Source: Thermoproteota archaeon | GTDB lineage: Archaea; Thermoproteota; EX4484-205; JAAOZP01 | Assembly (NCBI GenBank): GCA_025059435.1 | Contig: JANXDK010000041.1 | Location: 1-5,324 of the forward strand | Direction of reading: 5' to 3' | Length of the DNA stretch: 5,324 nt | Shown here: piece by piece, positions 5,021 through 5,324 of the stretch | Numbering within the stretch: the first letter of the stretch is position 1 | Layout: each line of letters starts with the position of its first letter | Position numbers and translations under genes: made by a program | The notes under the pieces: model-generated | What the model was told of the DNA's origin: nothing | Database searches by the model: none | The model's input: the letters and a program-made list of their open reading frames with translations, nothing else

Positions 5021-5324
5021 TCACTTTTCCATGAAGCTTTCTAGGATAACCTTATAATCGACAGTACATATTTTTCTAATCCCGCTTTCGACCAATTTGA
5101 TTGCTTCTTTAATAGAACCGACTCTACAACAGGCTTCGAGCGTAATGCCTTTTGGAATTTCTTTTAACAGACTTATTTCTTCATCTCTAATCCCCCTCAA
5201 ACCGTAGCTGAAGGACAGCATTATCGCATCGAAACCTGAAATATTTAAAATTCCGATTACTTCATCCATTTGCTTGTCTGAAAGTAAGTCGACTTCAACA
5301 ACGGGTTTAACCTGTTTTAAACCT
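5021..5324 (-). CDS. C-terminal part of a DeoC/DERA-like barrel protein lacking the catalytic lysines (5'-truncated)
   Basis: One hundred codons are visible; the frame is open to the window edge, so the gene starts outside. An ATG exists at 5269, but the sequence upstream of it (VKPVVEVDLLSDKQ) continues the same fold, so that is not the start. The pattern EVDLLSDKQMDEVIGILN, GFDAIMLSFSYGLRG, DEEISLL, TLEACCRVGSIKEAIKLVESGIRKI follows the last half of deoxyribose-phosphate aldolase, a TIM barrel using a Schiff-base lysine. In that alignment the Schiff-base Lys (of VKTSTGFG) is Met35 and the second lysine (of KASGGIR) is Glu63 (numbering from the window edge), and the phosphate-binding GGIR and GTSS segments are lost. 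If the alignment is right, it is not an active aldolase. A different phosphate-binding barrel family is possible. It lies 62 bases upstream of the dehydrogenase start on the same strand. Confidence 0.6.
   Translation of the reverse strand, partial: GLKQVKPVVEVDLLSDKQMDEVIGILNISGFDAIMLSFSYGLRGIRDEEISLLKEIPKGITLEACCRVGSIKEAIKLVESGIRKICTVDYKVILESFMEK

Overview
The window looks archaeal, most likely from the Thermoproteota/TACK side. The evidence is: a NucS/EndoMS mismatch endonuclease, a short SIS-fold bifunctional phosphoglucose/phosphomannose isomerase of the archaeal type, an Orc1/Cdc6-family AAA+ protein, AT-rich TATA/BRE-like promoters placed about 26 bases before start codons (leaderless style), and a probable TTG start. 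I cannot name a genus. No tRNA, rRNA, CRISPR array or mobile element was seen.

Layout. Bases 1-89 are a short, probably divergent intergenic region; a possible minus-strand gene starts at 27 and nucS starts at 90 on the plus strand. nucS (90-848) converges on the PGI/PMI gene (855-1991, minus) with only six A bases between their stop codons. The PGI/PMI gene is divergent from a DedA/TVP38-type membrane protein gene (about 2046-2702, plus). The two starts share a tiny intergenic region with one near-palindromic TATA-like element that is correctly spaced for both. The DedA gene converges on, and overlaps by 29 bases, an atypical Orc1/Cdc6 gene (2674-3789, minus). That gene sits behind an isopropylmalate/isocitrate dehydrogenase family gene (3786-4958, minus) with an ATGA stop/start overlap, so these two probably form an operon with its own promoter at about 4983-4999. 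The minus-strand gene at the right edge (5021-5324, truncated) ends a DeoC/DERA-like barrel that appears to lack both lysines expected in an active aldolase.

The genes are mostly housekeeping: mismatch repair, sugar-phosphate interconversion, a membrane transporter/scramblase-like protein, replication initiation and a beta-decarboxylating dehydrogenase. They form no single obvious pathway. The most unusual points are the diverged Walker B and sensor 1 of the Orc1/Cdc6 protein and its coupling to a metabolic gene, the catalytically degenerate DERA-like protein, and the shared bidirectional promoter. I see no convincing evidence of a wholly new multi-gene system.
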